Of a stretch of DNA of 64,000 nucleotides, positions 8,975 through 19,731 are shown in pieces. How positions within the stretch are numbered: the first letter of the stretch is position 1; each line of letters opens with the position of its first letter. Below the pieces are notes generated by a model. The model was given only the letters and a program-made list of their open reading frames with translations, made no database searches and had not been told where the DNA came from. The translations under genes were made by a program, and so were the position numbers. The stretch comes from Bacillus sp. HSf4 (GTDB taxonomy: Bacteria; Bacillota; Bacilli; Bacillales; Bacillaceae). Where the stretch lies: positions 3,825,501 to 3,889,500 of the forward strand of contig NZ_CP120679.1 in the NCBI RefSeq assembly GCF_029537375.1. The letters run 5' to 3'.

Positions 8975-10567
8975 TTAGTTCTGCAACATAATGCTCAGCG
9001 TCTGCTTTTCATTATCGACAACAAACGTTCTTTCATTTGTTTGCACAATAAAACGGCTGCTGCCATCCCTCTGCACTTCTTCATTAGTTAAAGAAATCGA
9101 AGAAGGCGTAATGGCAGATACGTCATGAAAGATTATTTGCGATGCTTTGCCGTTTTCAATGACATAGCTGACGTGTTCATAGCTTAAATCCAATCTCTCT
9201 CTTCCGTCTGCCGTTGTCTCTTTTTGAACACCGTTCATCTTCAGCTTCAGTTGATCGCCATCATCGCCGAGAAATGAGAGAAGATATTCATACGAAGCAG
9301 CCGATTTTTCATAAACAAACGGCATGAACGCAGCGGTCTTTACATCCCTCGTTTTCAATTTTGTCGAAACAGAGCGCTGATCGATAAAATAAGAACGTCC
9401 ATCAAGCTCTATTTTAGCAGCGGTATCGCTTTTTGAATCAACTGTAACCTTTGTACCGAAAGGAAGCGCGGCTGATTTTTTATCTTTCATGTTTTGATCA
9501 CTGTATAAAACAGTTTGGTCTTTCGTAATAAATCCGGGTTTGTCAATCCTTTGAAATGACTGCGCCTTGGCATCGTGGTTATTCTTTCCCTGCTCCTGTT
9601 TGGTGTCAGTAGAGGAAATGGCTCCAAACGAGGCAAGCGTTCTAAGCGGTGTTTTGACAAACATCGACGCAGCCGTCAATACAAGCAGAACCGATAAAAT
9701 CGAAATTTGAATAATGTTCGCCAGGGATTTCGGCTTTTTTTTCTCTTTCCGGAAACGGGCAAACACCTCATCTTCAGGAAATGATTTCTTTCTTATCGCC
9801 ACTTGTTCTTTTTTATATTCTTCTTTTTCTTTTTTCGAAAGTTTATTAAACCAATCAATAAACGCTTTGTATTCTTTTACTACTTTTTTTGTCTCATCAA
9901 ACATGCGCAGTTCGCCATAATGCATCCATGCAACACGGTCACACATTTTTTCAATCTGGCCGATCGAATGGCTGACAAAGAAAATCGTTTTTCCCTGCTT
10001 TTTAAACTCGGTGATCCGGTCGACGCATTTTTGATAGAAGGTCTGATCCCCCACCGACAACGCCTCATCAATGATTAAAATATCAGGGTCGATATGAACG
10101 GATATCGCAAAGCCGAGCCGCGATTTCATACCGCTTGAATAGTTCTTGACAGGCTGGTTGATAAAATCACCGATCTCAGCAAATTCAACGATGCTGTCAT
10201 ACATCTCGTCGATTTCTTTATTCGTCAGCCCCATCATCAAACACTTGAGCCGTATATTATCTCTGCCTGTGAGCGCATTATTTAAACCGGCAGCGATCGC
10301 AATAAGCGAAGGCTGTCCATTCATTTCAATTTCACCGGCGGTCGGCGGAATAATTTTTGCCAGCAAGTTTGACATAGTCGACTTTCCTGAACCATTGATC
10401 CCCACAAAGCCGATCGTCTCTCCTTCATACACGTCAAAGGAGACATTCCGCACAGCAAAAAAACCTTTATCCTTATTCGGGAAAAACAATCCTTTAATTT
10501 TATCAGATTGCTTTTCATACAAATGATACTGTTTTGAAACATTTCGAAACGAAACCTTTAGTTTCAT
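8975..10567 (-). CDS. tagH: Teichoic acid export ABC transporter ATP-binding protein TagH
   Basis: ATPase subunit of the TagGH flippase that moves undecaprenyl-linked teichoic acid across the membrane. At 530 aa it matches B. subtilis TagH (about 527) and has the unusual two-part layout. An ABC domain (1 to ~240) has Walker [10 protein letters not shown] at 56-64, signature YSSGMKSRL near 143 and ILIIDEAL Walker B. A charged linker then leads to one membrane helix near 286-305 and an extracytoplasmic SH3-like domain to the end. The ATG follows AAGGAG. The gap from tagG is only 19 bp, so the two are co-transcribed. Confidence 0.95.
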   Translation of the reverse strand: MKLKVSFRNVSKQYHLYEKQSDKIKGLFFPNKDKGFFAVRNVSFDVYEGETIGFVGINGSGKSTMSNLLAKIIPPTAGEIEMNGQPSLIAIAAGLNNALTGRDNIRLKCLMMGLTNKEIDEMYDSIVEFAEIGDFINQPVKNYSSGMKSRLGFAISVHIDPDILIIDEALSVGDQTFYQKCVDRITEFKKQGKTIFFVSHSIGQIEKMCDRVAWMHYGELRMFDETKKVVKEYKAFIDWFNKLSKKEKEEYKKEQVAIRKKSFPEDEVFARFRKEKKKPKSLANIIQISILSVLLVLTAASMFVKTPLRTLASFGAISSTDTKQEQGKNNHDAKAQSFQRIDKPGFITKDQTVLYSDQNMKDKKSAALPFGTKVTVDSKSDTAAKIELDGRSYFIDQRSVSTKLKTRDVKTAAFMPFVYEKSAASYEYLLSFLGDDGDQLKLKMNGVQKETTADGRERLDLSYEHVSYVIENGKASQIIFHDVSAITPSSISLTNEEVQRDGSSRFIVQTNERTFVVDNEKQTLSIMLQN

Positions 10568-10586
10568 CGTTCAATCTCCTTACGTA

Positions 10587-11414
10587 TTAAAGAAAGTCAA
10601 CAAACTTGTCTCTAAATTTCATATGCAACAGCGAGCCTACCGTCAACAGCAGCAATGTGAACAGCCAGAAATACAAGGTGTATTTCATGTCTTGGAAAAA
10701 CCAGGATCCGCTAAGAAAACTGTTTCTAAACCCATCGATAATATAAAAAAGCGGGTTCAGTTTTATGAGTGCGAGCAGACGGGGATGATCCTGTCCAAGC
10801 TGATGGCTGATATCCCAAAAAATAGGGAGCAGGAAAAACAGCAACCTCGTCACAGATTGAAGCAGAAACTGATAGTCTCTGACCAGAACGCTGATTGTCG
10901 AATTAAACAAGCTAAACGAAAACATAAATACAATCATACAAAATAAATAGTATATATATTCTATCCAATGAACGGATGGATAAATCCCAAAAGCCAATAA
11001 CGCCAGGACATAGATTGCCATCATGACAAAATAGCTGAACATGTTGGCCGCAATCGCAACCGAAGGAAGGGCGCTGATCGGAAAATTCATTTTGGCAACC
11101 ATATTGATTCGCTTAAATACACTATTCGAACCGTCAAGAATGGTCGGACTGATAAAAAACCACGGAATCAAACCAGCCAGCATCCAGATGATGAAAGGAA
11201 CTTCACCAACACCCGTGGCAACGTCCCCGCTTTTTCTAATTCCCATCCCAAACACAAACCAGTAAGCCAGCATTTGAATGAGCGGATTCAGAAACTGCCA
11301 CAAAACGCCTAGATAATTCATCTGGTATTTAGACTTCGTTTCATAAGCAGCCAAACGTAATATTAAAGGAAACGATGTTACTTGCTCTTTTACTATTCTC
11401 ACTAATGCATTCAT
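10587..11414 (-). CDS. tagG: Teichoic acid export ABC transporter permease TagG
   Basis: ABC-2 type permease of 275 aa, the exact length of B. subtilis TagG, with about six membrane helices. It forms the wall teichoic acid exporter with TagH. The [20 protein letters not shown] segment after the amphipathic N-terminus is typical of polysaccharide-export ABC-2 permeases. The ATG at 11412-11414 has AAGGAAG upstream; the longer frame to 11471 starts at a rare codon without a ribosome site. First gene of tagGH. No clear promoter could be assigned in the short gap upstream. Confidence 0.94.
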   Translation of the reverse strand: MNALVRIVKEQVTSFPLILRLAAYETKSKYQMNYLGVLWQFLNPLIQMLAYWFVFGMGIRKSGDVATGVGEVPFIIWMLAGLIPWFFISPTILDGSNSVFKRINMVAKMNFPISALPSVAIAANMFSYFVMMAIYVLALLAFGIYPSVHWIEYIYYLFCMIVFMFSFSLFNSTISVLVRDYQFLLQSVTRLLFFLLPIFWDISHQLGQDHPRLLALIKLNPLFYIIDGFRNSFLSGSWFFQDMKYTLYFWLFTLLLLTVGSLLHMKFRDKFVDFL

Positions 11415-11580
11415 TCTAATCTTCCTTAGGGTTAAAGTTTTGGGCCTTAAAGAACTGAAATTTAAAAGCACCGCTCTTTATTGTAACAGATGTTAAATAT
11501 TTTTTCACTAATCCGCAGAAACACCGGGTTACCCCCCATGTATCAGGTTTTTTCAAATAGAACCACATAAGGAGCCTACC

Positions 11581-11628
11581 AAAAAAGCTTGCCTACGAAA
11601 ACGAGTCAAAAAAACTCTGTAGGCAAGC
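11581..11628 (-). terminator. Intrinsic terminator after the first ggaB-like gene
   Basis: GCTTGCCTAC (11587-11596) and GTAGGCAAGC (11619-11628) form a perfect 10-bp stem with a second small GAGT/ACTC stem in the loop. On the minus strand it runs into TTTTTT. Confidence 0.85.
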
Positions 11629-11662
11629 AGCAAATACTTTTTACAAAAAGGACTTAAAAGTT

Positions 11663-14275
11663 CTATATGCTCATTAAGGCATTATATAATTTTTCACGGT
11701 GTTCACCTTTACCACTGAAAAATTCATCCATCTTTAGCTTGTAATGATCAGCTGGCTCATAATTTCTTTCAGCTATACTCTTAACTTCGCTTATAAAGTC
11801 ATCAATTTCGTAAACCAATCTTCCAAAGCTATCTTCAATGTCTAAATCTAATTTGTTATAAATATGATTTCCGCTTCGAAACTCATCATAATCAGGAACA
11901 AAGAAAACAACAGGACGGTTTAAGTACACAAAATCAAATACATAAGATGAAAAATCAGTAATAAACAATTTATAATCTTCGAGTTGAACATTGTCCTCTT
12001 TAATAATAATTCGCTCACTTTTTACATCAAAAAGGTTCACAACATCTTTAAATATTGGGTGCATTTTTAATTCGAAAATAATATCTTTTTGTTCCAGCAT
12101 ATCCAAAAACTTTTCAGAGGTTAATAATTCATTTATCTTTCTATAATAATCTGATTTAATGAACAAATTTTTATTAATCACCCAACTATTTTTCTTTTCT
12201 TCGACAAGAGTTATACGCCATGAAGGAGCAAAGATAACACGATTATCTGAAGGCTCTTTTTTGCTTATCGTATCAAATCTCGGCATTCCTGTTTCTATGA
12301 TATTCTCCGGTTCATAGTTGTAATTATTGATTAAGTTTTTCCGTTCAAACTCGCTTGATACTACAAATTTATCTATTCGGTTTTTTTCCTTAGAATATAT
12401 CCACGGAGTATGCGCATGAAGAATGCCGTGCTGAAGATACACTAACTCATAAGATAATAAATCTTTAAAGTATTCCAACCGTTTTTCAGCAAAGGGACTA
12501 TATTCGTTAATTGCTCTAAAAGAAGTTAAAATTTTAGTTGAATTCAAAAATAAGTATTTGTGCATTCTTGAACCAAATTTAACGACATACTTTTTTTCTT
12601 CCGGAGTGAATAATGAGTCAAGATTGAGAACGTCTCCATCGTAAATATAATATCTTTTGACAGAATCATCTTTTCCAAAATCATGTTTAAACTGGTAATA
12701 CCCATTATCAATAATATTGGCCCGGTCATTGTAAAGCCATAAAGGAGTCTTATTTTTTTTGATCAAATGTCTAGCCAAAAAGATTTTTTTATCCTTCTTA
12801 AAAACAACTTTATTATAATTCTTCAAAAATCCTCTTTTTTCCAAACCGGATATTTTTTTCAAGATGAACTGTGCTTTTTGAGGGATTTTAGTAACCATTA
12901 CATTGTCTTTAATCACTTTTGGACTATTGATAAATCGATTAAATAAAACATCATTCATAAAAAAGAATGAAACAGGATATTGATAATGATTGTAATTCAA
13001 CTCAAATTTAATATCTAACTTAGAAATATTTTCAATGTCTTTCTTCCAGCTGAATGCTTTAAATTCGTTTGTCTTCAATCTAACTTTATAATAACCATGA
13101 TTGGATTCCACTAAGTCTAATTTATGAGGCACGCCGTCGACAATAATATATAAGTTAAGATCAATAAACTCACATAAAACACTTTTAATGAAGCCGTTAA
13201 TTTGTAATACGCTATTTTTTATATTAAATTGTGTCAGTACAATCTCAAACTTGTTTTCTTTGAAGAGCAGTCTGTCTTCTCTTGAGACGTAAACACCTAA
13301 TGAATCTTGATTAATTTTGATCGGAGATCTTTTCATTTTTAAAAAGGCTGCTTTATGGTATAAATCCATATGCGGCTGACTTAAGATCACCTTATCTTCA
13401 ATCTCATCTATAATATTTAAAAAACGCTCATACCATTCGCGGTACTTTTTTTCGTCTAAATGAAAAGGAAAGAGAGATCTAGATTTATAACGCCAGTTTA
13501 ATTCATATAAAACACTACTTTGTACATAAGGATGAGCTTTATCACCAAATCGATTATTCCAAATTACTTTCTCAAAGTAACTTAATAAAGTAGAGTATGA
13601 TTGTACCGGACTTCGATATTTCCAAACAGCAGATTCTTTATGCGTCCTATAAATATACCGCCCTTTAGAGCAAATCCCAATTTTTCCAGTTCGCATAATA
13701 TAACTTGTATTAAATGTAGCATCTTCAGCATAATGAAGAGACGTATCAAAATAAATTTTTTCGGATTCCGGCAGATTCTTTACGCATACATTAATTGTTG
13801 TTTGATTGATATTATTATGAATTGAAACATCATATACGCCTGTTTTTCTATAATTTTTCGTTCTTGCATGTTCCTTGACCTTTTCACCTATAAGAGAGTA
13901 TAACGGATATGCTACAATATCCGTATTTTTATCTTCATTTCTAAAAAATAAAATAAGCTCTTCAATTGTGTTTCTTCCAATCAAATCATCGGAATCAAGA
14001 AACATAATATATTGTCCCTTAGCAGCCTTCATTCCATTATTTCTCGCAGCGGACACCCCGCTGTTTTGTTGTTGGATAACTTTAATATTTTCAAACTGCC
14101 TTTCGAATTCATAGCAAATTTCTAAACTGTCATCTGATGAACCATCGTCGATTAGGATGACTTCGATTTTATCAAGTGGGTATGTTTGCTGCAAAATTGA
14201 TTCAATTGTTTTCCTAAGGTACTTATCAGCATTGTAAACTGGAACAATCACCGACATATCATAGTAAAATTCCAT
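11663..14275 (-). CDS. GgaB-like bifunctional glycosyltransferase / CDP-glycerol-type phosphotransferase
   Basis: 870-aa fusion. The N-terminal GT2 (GT-A) domain has VIVPVYN, LIDDGSSDDS at 42-50, the acceptor motif SAARNNG and the metal-binding DSDD at 94-97. A middle beta-rich region follows. The C-terminal Glyphos_transf domain (about 560-865) has LQHGILHAHTPW, VIFAPSWR, ELKMHP and ITDFSSYVFDF. This is the architecture of B. subtilis GgaB (about 900 aa), which adds sugar and glycerol-phosphate in the minor galactosamine teichoic acid. The ATG follows AAGGAGAG. The gene is clearly richer in A/T than tagGH and ends in its own terminator. It probably adds hexosamine/hexose plus polyol phosphate to a minor teichoic acid; the exact sugar is unknown. 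Confidence 0.75.
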   Translation of the reverse strand: MEFYYDMSVIVPVYNADKYLRKTIESILQQTYPLDKIEVILIDDGSSDDSLEICYEFERQFENIKVIQQQNSGVSAARNNGMKAAKGQYIMFLDSDDLIGRNTIEELILFFRNEDKNTDIVAYPLYSLIGEKVKEHARTKNYRKTGVYDVSIHNNINQTTINVCVKNLPESEKIYFDTSLHYAEDATFNTSYIMRTGKIGICSKGRYIYRTHKESAVWKYRSPVQSYSTLLSYFEKVIWNNRFGDKAHPYVQSSVLYELNWRYKSRSLFPFHLDEKKYREWYERFLNIIDEIEDKVILSQPHMDLYHKAAFLKMKRSPIKINQDSLGVYVSREDRLLFKENKFEIVLTQFNIKNSVLQINGFIKSVLCEFIDLNLYIIVDGVPHKLDLVESNHGYYKVRLKTNEFKAFSWKKDIENISKLDIKFELNYNHYQYPVSFFFMNDVLFNRFINSPKVIKDNVMVTKIPQKAQFILKKISGLEKRGFLKNYNKVVFKKDKKIFLARHLIKKNKTPLWLYNDRANIIDNGYYQFKHDFGKDDSVKRYYIYDGDVLNLDSLFTPEEKKYVVKFGSRMHKYLFLNSTKILTSFRAINEYSPFAEKRLEYFKDLLSYELVYLQHGILHAHTPWIYSKEKNRIDKFVVSSEFERKNLINNYNYEPENIIETGMPRFDTISKKEPSDNRVIFAPSWRITLVEEKKNSWVINKNLFIKSDYYRKINELLTSEKFLDMLEQKDIIFELKMHPIFKDVVNLFDVKSERIIIKEDNVQLEDYKLFITDFSSYVFDFVYLNRPVVFFVPDYDEFRSGNHIYNKLDLDIEDSFGRLVYEIDDFISEVKSIAERNYEPADHYKLKMDEFFSGKGEHREKLYNALMSI

Positions 14276-14590
14276 TATAAAACTCTCTCCTTAATTTTTT
14301 GCTATAATCCTAACTTAATATCTAAGTTTACTTGGTATTAACCGTATTAATATAAACTCTCCTTTTGGATATTTTCATTCAAACTTCTTTACACCCTGAT
14401 ATAATTATGCCTGTTGCTATTCTTCAAAAAGAATAACGCCAAATCAAGTATAAAGTATAGGAAATTCACCCCACCCATCCAAAAAGGGTGCAATTTTCCC
14501 AGATCAAATTAACCAATGTGTGTTTACCTAGCTGTAATAATGATATACAATTATGTCGACTATTTCAATTTCATTTTATGGGGTTTAAAC
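14276..14590. other. Divergent AT-rich promoter region between the two ggaB-like genes
   Basis: 315 bp without a supported gene. It holds TATAAT-like sequence at 14399-14404 without a convincing -35. A perfect inverted repeat TATTCTT-CAAA-AAGAATA at 14418-14435 could be an operator. The in-frame upstream extension of the right-hand gene to 14516 has no ribosome site and lies outside the conserved protein. Confidence 0.5.
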
Positions 14591-16867
14591 ATGAACCAAA
14601 AGCTTAAAGTAAGTGTTATTGTACCTGTATACAATGTGGAAGACATCGTCTCCCACACTTTAAATAGCTTGAACAATCAAACACTTCAGGACGTAGAATA
14701 TATCATCATCGACGATGGCTCCACAGATAACAGCCTCTCCATTATTCGAACATTTGCAGAAGACAATAAACATATGAAGGTTATCACCCAAGCCAATAAG
14801 GGGCCAGCCGCAGCAAGAAACCGCGGGCTTCAAGAGGCGCAGGGAGATTACATCTGTTTTGTTGATTCTGATGATATTTTGCCTACGGACGCACTGAGGA
14901 AATTGTACAATACTGCAGTAAAATATGATTCTGATCTTGTAACCGGAGCTTCAAAACGGTTTAATTCAGAAAAGGAATGGTACATTAAATCACATTTACA
15001 ACATAATATTATGAAATCCGGTAAAAAAACTATTGAAACTAATCCAGAACTCTTTTACTCTATAGGACCTTGTGCAAAATTGTATAAAAGAACATTATTA
15101 AAAGGAATTTTCTTTCCTGAAGAACTCCGGTTTGGTGAAGATCAGCCCCTGGTTCTTTATGCTTATTTACACGCAAAAAATATTTACACGATAAATGAAA
15201 CCGTATATTTATACAGATTAAGAGAAGGTAATGTTGCCTCTCTTACACAAGAAATCTATCAGAAACCTATTGAGATATTAAATGATTTATTAAAAATGTT
15301 AAAGATAGCTGAAACATATTTTTCAAATTACAGGGGTCCCAGTTTTGTACAAAGCAGCTATTTAGAACGAGTAGTACAAAATGAGATTTGGAGCATTATT
15401 AATGCAGCCTTATTATCCAAGAACCACCGTACTCAAGCACATGTATTCACTACACTTAATTCATGGTTGGCCAATCTCAAAACTGACTTAATTGATGCTA
15501 CACCGGCAATTAGTCGTTCGTTAATTTTAAAACTCACAGAAAAAGCTATTCTAATTAAACCGGCTGCTAGGATAAAGTATGTACAATTAATGAACACTGC
15601 ATTGCAACGACTGGATAAAAAAACGTTAAAACAAGAAAAAATTATAGAAACCAATTGTTATAAAGCTGTAAACATCAGTTTGAAAACCAAATCTTTGGCC
15701 AGCATTTATATCTATTCCTTATTAAAACAAGTTAGAAAACGGCTCAATCGAAAAAAGTTTAAAAACTTCATTCTAAGAAGAATCGTTTTTAAATTTGCAA
15801 ATGCATTTCCGAACGGACGTTATTTATCTCTTGGAACAAATAATAGTTCTATTTTAAAAGGAAATCTATTAGCTATTTATAAAGAGTTAAATAATCACCC
15901 ACACTTAAAAGTAAATATATTTTTGAAGAAAAATAGAAGCTTTGCCGAGTCTATCAAACAATATTATATACTTGGAAGGTCAAAGTGGATTTTCCTTGAT
16001 GATTATTATTATCAATTATATGGACTAAAAATAAACAAAAAAACAGAAGTTATTCAAACATGGCATGCTGCAGGGGCCTTTAAAAAATTTGGGTTCAGTG
16101 CACTTGAATACAGGGAAGCAAATACGTTTAAGTTTGAAACCAATGCACATTCGATTTATACCAAAATCTTGGCCAGCTCCTCTAATATAGTAAACGAGTA
16201 TGCCGAAGCATTTAATGCACCAAAAAACAAAATTTTGCCATTTGGACTTCCTAGAACTGATGTTTTTTTTGATGAAGACTATAAATATAGTGTGAAAAAG
16301 AGATTTCATAAAAAATACAGCCATTTATCAGACAAAAAAATACTTTTATACGCACCTACTTTTAGAGGTGATTTAAAACAAAGACAAGCATTTACTTTTA
16401 AAATGGACCTTGATTATTTAGAAAAAGAATTAGGCCACGAATACGTTTTAATTTTAAAACTTCATCCAAGCGTCAAACAAGTTTCTGTTCAGGATAAATC
16501 TTTCATCAATTCAAAGTTTGTTTTTAATATGTCCGAGGTCGAGGATATCAATGATCTGATGATCGTGTCTGATCTCATGATAACTGATTATTCGTCGGTT
16601 ATTTTTGAATATGCCATTTTACAAAAGCCCATAATATTTTATGCATATGATTTGGATGATTATTTATCAGAAAGAGGCTTCTATTTTGATTATCGAACTC
16701 ATGTGCCCGGTCCAATTGCTGAAAATACTAAAGAAATTATAGAAATCATTCAAAATCATAATTTTGACTTAGAAAAACTGGCTAATTTCTGCCATTATTA
16801 TATAGAAGGAAATCGGGGGAGAAGTACAAAAAAAGTACTTAGTGAAATCGGCGTGATCAATGATTAA
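14591..16867 (+). CDS. Second GgaB-like bifunctional glycosyltransferase / CDP-glycerol-type phosphotransferase
   Basis: 758-aa fusion with the same plan as its divergent neighbour. The GT2 domain has VIVPVYN at 9-15, DDGSTDNS at 41-48, AAARNRG and DSDD at 92-95. A spacer follows, then a C-terminal Glyphos_transf domain (about 440-755) with TWHAAGAFKKFG, LLYAPTFRGD, LKLHPSVK and ITDYSSVIFEY. The ATG at 14591 is preceded by a weak GGGG site and sits directly before the conserved GT2 start. AT-rich composition matches the left-hand gene and differs from the flanks. It ends at a strong bidirectional terminator. Likely involved in a minor teichoic acid; it is a diverged homologue of, not a duplicate of, the left gene. 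Confidence 0.75.
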   Translation: MNQKLKVSVIVPVYNVEDIVSHTLNSLNNQTLQDVEYIIIDDGSTDNSLSIIRTFAEDNKHMKVITQANKGPAAARNRGLQEAQGDYICFVDSDDILPTDALRKLYNTAVKYDSDLVTGASKRFNSEKEWYIKSHLQHNIMKSGKKTIETNPELFYSIGPCAKLYKRTLLKGIFFPEELRFGEDQPLVLYAYLHAKNIYTINETVYLYRLREGNVASLTQEIYQKPIEILNDLLKMLKIAETYFSNYRGPSFVQSSYLERVVQNEIWSIINAALLSKNHRTQAHVFTTLNSWLANLKTDLIDATPAISRSLILKLTEKAILIKPAARIKYVQLMNTALQRLDKKTLKQEKIIETNCYKAVNISLKTKSLASIYIYSLLKQVRKRLNRKKFKNFILRRIVFKFANAFPNGRYLSLGTNNSSILKGNLLAIYKELNNHPHLKVNIFLKKNRSFAESIKQYYILGRSKWIFLDDYYYQLYGLKINKKTEVIQTWHAAGAFKKFGFSALEYREANTFKFETNAHSIYTKILASSSNIVNEYAEAFNAPKNKILPFGLPRTDVFFDEDYKYSVKKRFHKKYSHLSDKKILLYAPTFRGDLKQRQAFTFKMDLDYLEKELGHEYVLILKLHPSVKQVSVQDKSFINSKFVFNMSEVEDINDLMIVSDLMITDYSSVIFEYAILQKPIIFYAYDLDDYLSERGFYFDYRTHVPGPIAENTKEIIEIIQNHNFDLEKLANFCHYYIEGNRGRSTKKVLSEIGVIND

Positions 16868-16927
16868 TATAGCTTGATTTGATTTAAGTTGACCTGTCAT
16901 AAAAATAGAATATAGTTTCTTTTATAA

Positions 16928-16965
16928 AAAAAGAGACTCGAAAACATATTTCGAGTCTCTTTTTA
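16928..16965. terminator. Bidirectional intrinsic terminator
   Basis: AAGAGACTCGAAA pairs perfectly with TTTCGAGTCTCTT around the loop ACATA, with A-run and T-run on opposite sides. It serves the right-hand ggaB-like gene (+) and lytD (-). Confidence 0.9.
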
Positions 16966-16968
16966 TAT

Positions 16969-19597
16969 CTACCGATAAACCGGCACATCGTAATACAGTG
17001 TATAGTCTTCAAGCAATACATATAGGCCGTACATTCTCCCCACCTGCTTGTAAGCCCAGCCGACATCTGTCGCGTACTGATGAAGGGCATTCGGCGACCA
17101 TCTCATCTTATAGAGCGTGTCCTGTTTGTAAGTCGGGTGGTGAATGTATTTTTCACCGATGAATTTAGCTCCGCCCATGATCGCGGCCTCCGGTGTGAAC
17201 CAGCCCTGTTCATAGGCGTATTTGGCGCCATAGTAGAGCGGATTGCTGTCATAGGCACCGACTCCGTACATATTGTAAACCTTTTTGCCGTTGAACATCG
17301 TTCCTTTGGCCAACTCGGAAGTTCCGTTGCCCGTCTCAAGGAGGGAGTGCGAAATGAGGTACAGTTCATTGATGCTGTATCTTCTCGCGGCATCGATGAA
17401 CGCCTGTCCTTTGCCTGTCAAAATTTCTTTATGATAAAGAATTTTTCTATTGACTTCGGCAGCATTCAATCCGGCTGTTTGCGAAAGTTTTAAAAATTGA
17501 AAGTACGCCGAGCTGTCCTTTGTGAAATTTTCCGGATTGACATATTTCTCGACTTCTTCTCTGCTGGCATTGCGCCAGTTCATTCTGATTTTAGCCCAGC
17601 CGTTTTCTTGGGAGATGATGCTGACTTTATTCCCTTTCTGCAGCTGTCCGATGATATTTCCGCTAACGACGCGCGGACTTGACCTGACATTCAACAGATC
17701 CGCGGTTACGGTTTGGTTGGCAGTATTGATATAGCTTAATGATACATATGCAGGCGCATCCGTTTGCGGACTGACTTTCATCTGCTTGTCTACCATTTGG
17801 CTTAGCGTGATCCCGTAATCGGTCGTGGTGATTTGCGGGCCATTTTTGATTTTGATGATCGTCACCGGCCATCCGTAACTTGTTTTGATCCGATTGGCTG
17901 CAGCCTCTGCGCGGATTTTTCCTGTAAATTGTTCATTGATCAAGATGTGAAAAAGGCTGGTCGTCTTCGTTTGATATGTCGCACTGACACCGTTTTTCTT
18001 AAAGACATTCAGCCCCCGGTCAAGATCTGTCTTGCTTGTGATCCGGCTTGCTGTAATCCGGTACTGTCTGTAGCCGTATTCACCGGTTTTTACGATTTTA
18101 CCTGGTATATTTCGCTTGCTGAAAAATTCGAGCGCTTGCTTTAATTTGTCCGTGCTCAGCACAGCCTCTGAACTTAGCGTATACCGGCTGTCATATTGAC
18201 CTGTCTTTTCGGTTGCTGCATGAAGGCCGAGCTCTTCAAAGAAACGGAGCGTTTTTTTCACCTTGTCCTGTTCATAAATAGATGCCGTTGTCAGCTGATA
18301 ATGACTGTGAATTTTTTTCCCTGTTGCTGCTGCTTTACCGGCTGCACCGTTTTTCTTAAAGACATTCAATCCTTTATTGATTTGTCCTTGTTCGGCGGTT
18401 TCTTTTGATGCGATCCTGTAGCGGACCTCGGTCGTGTTTCCTGCATGTTGAGCCGTTGCTTGAATGTTTTTGTTCTTAAAGAACAGAATGCCATCGTTCG
18501 CTTTCCTTTGTTCTGAAACCGCGCTGGAAACGATCCGGAAAGATGTTTGCTTTTTTCCCGCCTTAGAGGCGGTATAGCGCCATGTTTTCTTTTTGAAAAA
18601 GACATCTATTTTTTTGAGATTTTGACTGTCCACATTTTTCGTGCTGATCATCCAGAAGCGCGTCCCTTTCACCTTTTCTGCGGCAGAGGCCACGCCTGTA
18701 TTCTTTTTCATTTGGCTGGCGGCATTTTTCGCGCTCTTTTCGTCAATATCCCGATTTGATATGATATAGCTGTCCGGGCTTCCCAGCGGCTTCATATTTG
18801 CCTTTCATCTTAAGCTTGTTTTCAAACTGCCTCAGCAGATTTTTCGCGTTTGATTCACCTTGTATCACACCGGTGACAATTTTATACCGGGGCTGCTGTT
18901 TTCTTATCGATTCTATAGAGCCTTTAAGGGCGGTTTCTTTTTCAAATTGCAAAAGCAGGCTTTTCGCTTTGTTTCCGTCTGCGATTTCACCCGAATAAAG
19001 CTTTACTGTATTTTTTCCGGTTCCGTATGGAGCGTATGACGCCTTTAGGCCGGTCTCTTTTTCAAAGCGGCTGAGGATGGCTTTTGTTTGCTTCTCCCCC
19101 TCAATTCCCTCTGTGGTCACCTTAACGTAAGCCTCTCGTTTTCCAGCGATTGTGTAAGCTGCCTTCAGGCCGGTTTCTTTTTCAAATTGGAGAGCCCATT
19201 CCTTGGCTTTTGCTTCACCGGCAAATTCCTTTGACACCGCTTTTGCTAAAGGTTCTTTCTGACCGATCGTACCATAGGATGCTTTCAAGGCCGTTTCTTT
19301 TTGAAGCTGCTCAAGCAGATTTTTGGCTCTGCTCTCCCCTTCAATCCCGCCTGTCATCAAGACGTATGTTGTACCGTTTTTTCCTGATGGTTGATACTCG
19401 GCTTTCCATCCCGTGTCTTTTTTCAGTTGTTCAACTGCTTTTACAGCTTCGTTTTCACTATTAAACTCTTTTGTTGTTTCAATTTTGTAGACGGAAGTGT
19501 CCGTGTATGCTGCAAAAGCGGGAATTGCCGGAACTGCCGCATGTATGCATAACATCATCGCAGTGAAACAGACGGCTTTTTTGATAGTCTTGTTCAC
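16969..19597 (-). pseudogene. lytD: Beta-N-acetylglucosaminidase LytD, frameshifted
   Basis: Major vegetative autolysin (GH73 endo-beta-N-acetylglucosaminidase). Together the two frames cover about 876 codons, against 880 aa for B. subtilis LytD. The 5' part (19597 to 18743) starts at GTG behind AGGGGAG and has a signal peptide ending near PAFAA. It then carries six cell-wall repeats of the GLKASY type. The 3' part (18795 to 16969) has about seven further repeats of a second type, an SH3b domain (VTADLLNVRSSP) and the glucosaminidase domain with SHSLLETGNGTS. The frame changes between about 18755 and 18795; repeat register is best restored by two missing bases (or one extra). If real, the secreted product stops before the catalytic domain. 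A sequencing error is possible. Confidence 0.85.
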
Positions 19598-19654
19598 ATT
19601 CTCTTCTCCCCTCGCCCTTTCGAGCTTCCTAGGTTCTTGATCTTGCTTTCTCTT

Positions 19655-19681
19655 TTTATCGGCACTGTGGAGATGTTTTTT
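19655..19681 (-). promoter_or_regulatory. Probable sigma-D promoter of lytD
   Basis: On the minus strand GAAA-N15-GCCGATAA matches the sigma-D consensus TAAA-N15-GCCGATAT at 10 of 12 positions. It lies about 60 bp before the GTG. lytD is a known sigma-D (motility) gene in B. subtilis. Confidence 0.7.
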
Positions 19682-19687
19682 CACAAT

Positions 19688-19731
19688 AAAAAAGCTTACC
19701 GGCCTTTTTTTGAAGACCGGTAAGCTTTTTT
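19688..19731 (-). terminator. Intrinsic terminator after manA
   Basis: AAGCTTACCGG pairs with CCGGTAAGCTT, flanked by A-run and T-run. It starts directly at the stop codon of the isomerase gene. Confidence 0.9.

Noticed and set aside
11415..11471. N-terminal extension of TagG to 11471
   Set aside because: It begins at a non-ATG codon without ribosome site and exceeds the 275 aa expected.
14516..14590. N-terminal extension of the right-hand ggaB-like protein
   Set aside because: No ribosome site; the GT2 domain starts directly after the ATG at 14591.
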